From Streptomyces sp. WZ-12 (GTDB taxonomy: Bacteria > Actinomycetota > Actinomycetes > Streptomycetales > Streptomycetaceae): DNA of 64,000 bases. The notes under the pieces were generated by a model. The model was not told the DNA's origin, did not search any database, and was given only the letters and a program-made list of their open reading frames with translations. Below, in pieces: positions 61,698-64,000 of this stretch (positions within the stretch are counted from its first letter, which is position 1; every line of letters begins with the position of its first letter). Location: NCBI RefSeq assembly GCF_028898845.1, contig NZ_CP118574.1, positions 1,922,001 through 1,986,000 on the forward strand. The letters run 5' to 3'. The translations under genes were made by a program, and so were the position numbers.

Positions 61698-62501
61698 ATG
61701 AAGCGCCATGAACGAATGAACGCACTGCTTGAGCTGCTCGGGGACCGGGGCCGGGTGGATGTCGAGGAGGCGGCGACCGAGCTGGAGGTCTCGGCGGCCA
61801 CGATGCGGCGCGACATGGATGCCCTCGCCCAGCAGCAGTTGCTGGTCCGCACTCGCGGTGGCGCGGTGCTGAGTTCGGTGGCGTACGACCTGCCGATCCG
61901 GTACAAGCACGGGCACCGGTCGGCGGAGAAGGAGTCCGTGGCGAAGGCGGCGGCGCGGCTGGTGGAGCGAGGCGACGTGGTCGGGCTGAGCGGGGGGACG
62001 ACGACCACCGCGATCGCGCGGGTGCTCGCCACCCGGTCCGACTTCGCGGAGTCGGATCCGCAACCCCAGCTCACGATCGTCACCAACTCGCTGAACATCG
62101 CCAACGAGCTGGCCGTCCGGCCGCAGATCAAGATCGTGCTCACGGGTGGTGTGGCGCATTCCCGTTCGTATGAACTCGTGGGCCCGTTCAGCGAGTTGGT
62201 GCTCCAGCAGATCTCCATCGATATCGCGTTCATCGGGGCCAACGGCGTGGATCCGGTGATGGGGGCCACGGTGCACGACGAGGCCGAGGCCCGGATCAAC
62301 CGGCTCATGGCCGAGCGCGCGCGGCGGGCCGTGATCGTCGCGGACTCGTCGAAGATCGGTCAGCGGTGCTTCGCCAGGGTCGGCGACGCGGATGTTTTCG
62401 ACACCCTCATCACGGATGGTGCGGTGTCCGAGGAAACGCGTCGGGAGTTCACGGAGCGCGGGGTGAAGGTGCTGGCGGCCCGGCCCTCCGGCAACGACTG
62501 A
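61698..62501 (+). CDS. DeoR/GlpR family transcriptional regulator
   Basis: A 267-residue repressor. The N-terminal HTH is ERMNALLELLGDRGRVDVEE with EVSAATMRRDMDALAQQQLL; the C-terminal DeoRC sugar-phosphate sensor domain starts KESVAKAAARLVERGDVVGL and holds GLSGGTTTTAIARVL. ATG lies 7 nt after a TTAGGC -10-like site with no ribosome site, so a leaderless start is possible. It probably represses the neighbouring transporter, SIS and aldolase genes until the sugar phosphate is present. Confidence 0.92.
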   Translation: MKRHERMNALLELLGDRGRVDVEEAATELEVSAATMRRDMDALAQQQLLVRTRGGAVLSSVAYDLPIRYKHGHRSAEKESVAKAAARLVERGDVVGLSGGTTTTAIARVLATRSDFAESDPQPQLTIVTNSLNIANELAVRPQIKIVLTGGVAHSRSYELVGPFSELVLQQISIDIAFIGANGVDPVMGATVHDEAEARINRLMAERARRAVIVADSSKIGQRCFARVGDADVFDTLITDGAVSEETRREFTERGVKVLAARPSGND

Positions 62502-62980
62502 GAATTGACGGAAGTGGGGGGAGGGGGAGTTGGAGTGCGGTTCAGCAGCTTGATGGCCGGGCCGTCGTCGACGAGACGTTGAGGCGTTGAGGCGTCGACC
62601 TGCGTTGAGACGTCGACCTGTGCGGCACGGGTGGCGCGCTGGTCAGGGGGTCGGGGGCACGAGGGCAGCGCAGCGCGGAATGGATGTATAGGGGTGCTGA
62701 CGCCGGTCACTGGCGTGCCTACGGAGTGGTGAACCCCGGGTGGCTACCGGGGGCCGAAATCCGGGGTGCGGGTGTGGAGAATGAGGCGGAGCCCAGGGCG
62801 ACAGGGCGGGGGCCGATGCCTAGGTGGGCGTGATAGGCGTGGTGGACGTCCCGGGCGTTCCGGCGCCGTTGGCGCGATAGTGGAGTGGGCTGGGAGACGC
62901 GGGTGGGGCGGAGTGGTCTGCCGGACGATGGTGAGGGCCGGGCGGTGTGCCGTCCCGGCGTATTGAGCGGGGGAAAGCGG
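62502..62980. other. 479-bp non-coding stretch with short tandem repeat
   Basis: No frame here has good codon bias. An 18-bp tandem repeat lies at 62584-62619. The right end should contain the promoter of the small secreted protein gene. Confidence 0.55.
62584..62619. repeat. 18-bp tandem repeat
   Basis: GCGTTGAGGCGTCGACCT is followed at once by the same unit with one change (G to A). A further partial copy, GACGTTGAG, precedes it. Confidence 0.75.
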
Positions 62981-63292
62981 ATGCGGAAGATCTTGTCGAT
63001 AGCAGTGACGGGGGCGGTGTGTGGCGCCTCGCTGACGCTCGCCGCGGCACCGCAGGCGATGGCCGCCGAGCACGTACCGCGGTGCGTGAAGGTGCGTGCG
63101 TTCTTCGACCGGGGCGAGCAGCGTTACGTCCGGTTGACGAACCTGTGCGCCAAGCGGCCGGCGTGCTACACCATCGTCGTCCCGCAGCACGCGGACCGGC
63201 GCGGCCGGCTCCCGCAGGGCGTGACGAAGGACGTGTTGTACGGGACGGCCGCTGGACCGCGGGCCCTGTATGTGAAGAACGCGGCCTGTTAG
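62981..63292 (+). CDS. Small secreted four-cysteine protein, possibly tendamistat-like
   Basis: A 103-residue precursor with a signal peptide ending in AAPQAMAA (cleavage near residue 29). The ~74-residue mature part has four cysteines, in RCVKVRAFF, LTNLCAK, PACYTIVVPQ and the terminal KNAAC. The spacing and phrases (CV near the start, CYxxxxP in the middle, arginine then LYV and a final cysteine) recall the Streptomyces alpha-amylase inhibitor tendamistat. The tendamistat WRY inhibitory triplet is not present. GGGGAAAG lies 6 nt upstream of the ATG. Confidence 0.75.
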   Translation: MRKILSIAVTGAVCGASLTLAAAPQAMAAEHVPRCVKVRAFFDRGEQRYVRLTNLCAKRPACYTIVVPQHADRRGRLPQGVTKDVLYGTAAGPRALYVKNAAC

Positions 63293-63429
63293 GGCGGTCA
63301 GGAGCGGGCGGGTAGCGGGGCCGCCGGGTGCGGCCTGGTGCGGGCTGGGGTGGTCCCGGGCTGTCGCTCAGCCGCGGGGGAACGCGGTGCGTTCATGGTT
63401 TGTGGGAGGGCGGGGCGTCCCCGTGGGCG

Positions 63430-64000
63430 TCAGCCGGGGAGGGCGATGCCGTCCAGGACCATGGCGAGGTACTGGCGGGCGATCTCCTCGGGGCTGTGTC
63501 GGCCCTGCGGTCGGTACCAGCTCGCGGCGACCCAGACCGTGTCGCGCAGGAAGCGGTAGGCCAGCCGAAGATCGAGGTCGGAGCGGAAGACTCCCTCGGC
63601 CACGCCACGCTCCAGCGTGCCGAGCCAGGCCCGCTCGAACTTCCGCTGGGATTCGGTGAGATAGCCGAACCGTGGCTGGGTGGCGAGGTGTTGAGCCTCC
63701 TTCTGGTAGATCGCGACGGCGGCGCGGTGCCGGTCGATCTCCCGGAAGGACTCGGTGACCAGGGCCTCGATGGTCTCCCGCGGGCCGAGTTCGGCCGCCA
63801 GGACGGCGTCGTAGCCGGCCCAGAGCTCGTCCAGGAAGGTGGCGAGGATCTCGTCGACCATCGATTCCTTGGAATCGAAGTGGTAGTAGAGGCTGCCGGC
63901 GAGCATGCCGGCGGCGTCGGCGATCTGTCGGACGGTGGTCGCGTTGTAGCCCTGCGCGGCGAACACCTCGGCCGCGGTGTCGAGGAGTTCGCGTCGGCGG
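63430..64000 (-). CDS. TetR/AcrR regulator, KstR2-like (partial, 5' end off right edge)
   Basis: At least 190 residues of a TetR protein; the start lies beyond 64000. The helix-turn-helix reads NATTVRQIADAAGMLAGSLYYHF. The ligand domain, with IYQKEAQHLATQPRF, FLRDTVWVAASWYRP and QYLAMVLDGI, recalls KstR2, the repressor of sterol C/D-ring catabolism in actinobacteria. It could instead control other acyl-CoA metabolism. Its target genes would lie to the right of the window. Confidence 0.85.
   Translation of the reverse strand, partial: RRRELLDTAAEVFAAQGYNATTVRQIADAAGMLAGSLYYHFDSKESMVDEILATFLDELWAGYDAVLAAELGPRETIEALVTESFREIDRHRAAVAIYQKEAQHLATQPRFGYLTESQRKFERAWLGTLERGVAEGVFRSDLDLRLAYRFLRDTVWVAASWYRPQGRHSPEEIARQYLAMVLDGIALPG

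Noticed and set aside
62584..62619. CRISPR-like repeat
   Set aside because: The units are adjacent with no spacers, only two and a half copies, and no cas genes are nearby.

Overview
The window is very GC-rich with strong GC3 bias and dense, mostly co-directional operons with 1-4 nt stop/start overlaps. It carries a complete bacterial hopanoid locus beside idi. Together these point to a Streptomyces or close actinomycete chromosome, probably towards an arm because much of the content is catabolic or secreted. No phage, CRISPR array, insertion sequence or rRNA is visible. The only RNA gene found is an initiator tRNA.

Layout. (1) 1-9745, minus strand: hopanoid operon hpnC-hpnD-hpnE-polyprenyl synthase-shc-hpnG-hpnH-hpnO; hpnO is cut by the left edge. 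It leads from FPP via presqualene diphosphate and hydroxysqualene to squalene, hopene, adenosylhopane and amino-hopanoid side chains. (2) 10152-17216, minus strand: a tightly overlapped cassette joining two CDP-alcohol phosphatidyltransferases, a sugar/CTP-type nucleotidyltransferase, an archaeal-type sn-glycerol-1-phosphate dehydrogenase homologue, a GT2 glycosyltransferase and a TagGH/Wzm-Wzt-type ABC exporter. idi is divergent from it at 17625. This is the best candidate for an undescribed system. (3) 18200-29300: mixed housekeeping and regulatory genes: anti-sigma-type ATPase, HdeD-like protein, tRNA-fMet, ABC-F protein, enoyl-CoA hydratase, a DJ-1/PfpI protein beside a GlxA-type AraC regulator, a SalK-like protein, Tex, and a chloramphenicol-type MFS exporter with a putative attenuator leader. 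(4) 29331-37567: FUSC membrane protein, DAO-type oxidoreductase and three exported peptidases. (5) 37621-40763: an MpaB-type oxygenase beside a truncated paralogue and a frameshifted TetR gene, then a secreted sphingomyelinase. (6) 40843-45813: macro-domain protein, amino-acid permease, acyl-CoA ligase and a MerR regulator. (7) 45849-52460: fatty-acid beta-oxidation block (FadB-type, thiolase, acyl-CoA dehydrogenase, CaiB/BaiF CoA transferase). (8) 52905-57794: MgtC-type protein, MFS transporter, trans-acting-enoyl-reductase-like protein, endonuclease V, YciI. (9) 57861-62501: sugar-porter MFS, SIS isomerase/deaminase, class II aldolase and a DeoR regulator, forming a small amino-sugar or ketose catabolic unit. 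(10) 62502-64000: a 103-residue secreted four-cysteine protein and a KstR2-like TetR regulator cut by the right edge.

Functional links. idi and the polyprenyl synthase supply FPP to hpnCDE, and the polyol-phosphate cassette sits physically between these isoprenoid genes. The acyl-CoA ligase, MerR regulator, beta-oxidation genes, CaiB and the KstR2-like regulator suggest lipid or sterol-related carbon use. Start sites were chosen from Shine-Dalgarno spacing and overlaps, so some N-termini remain tentative.
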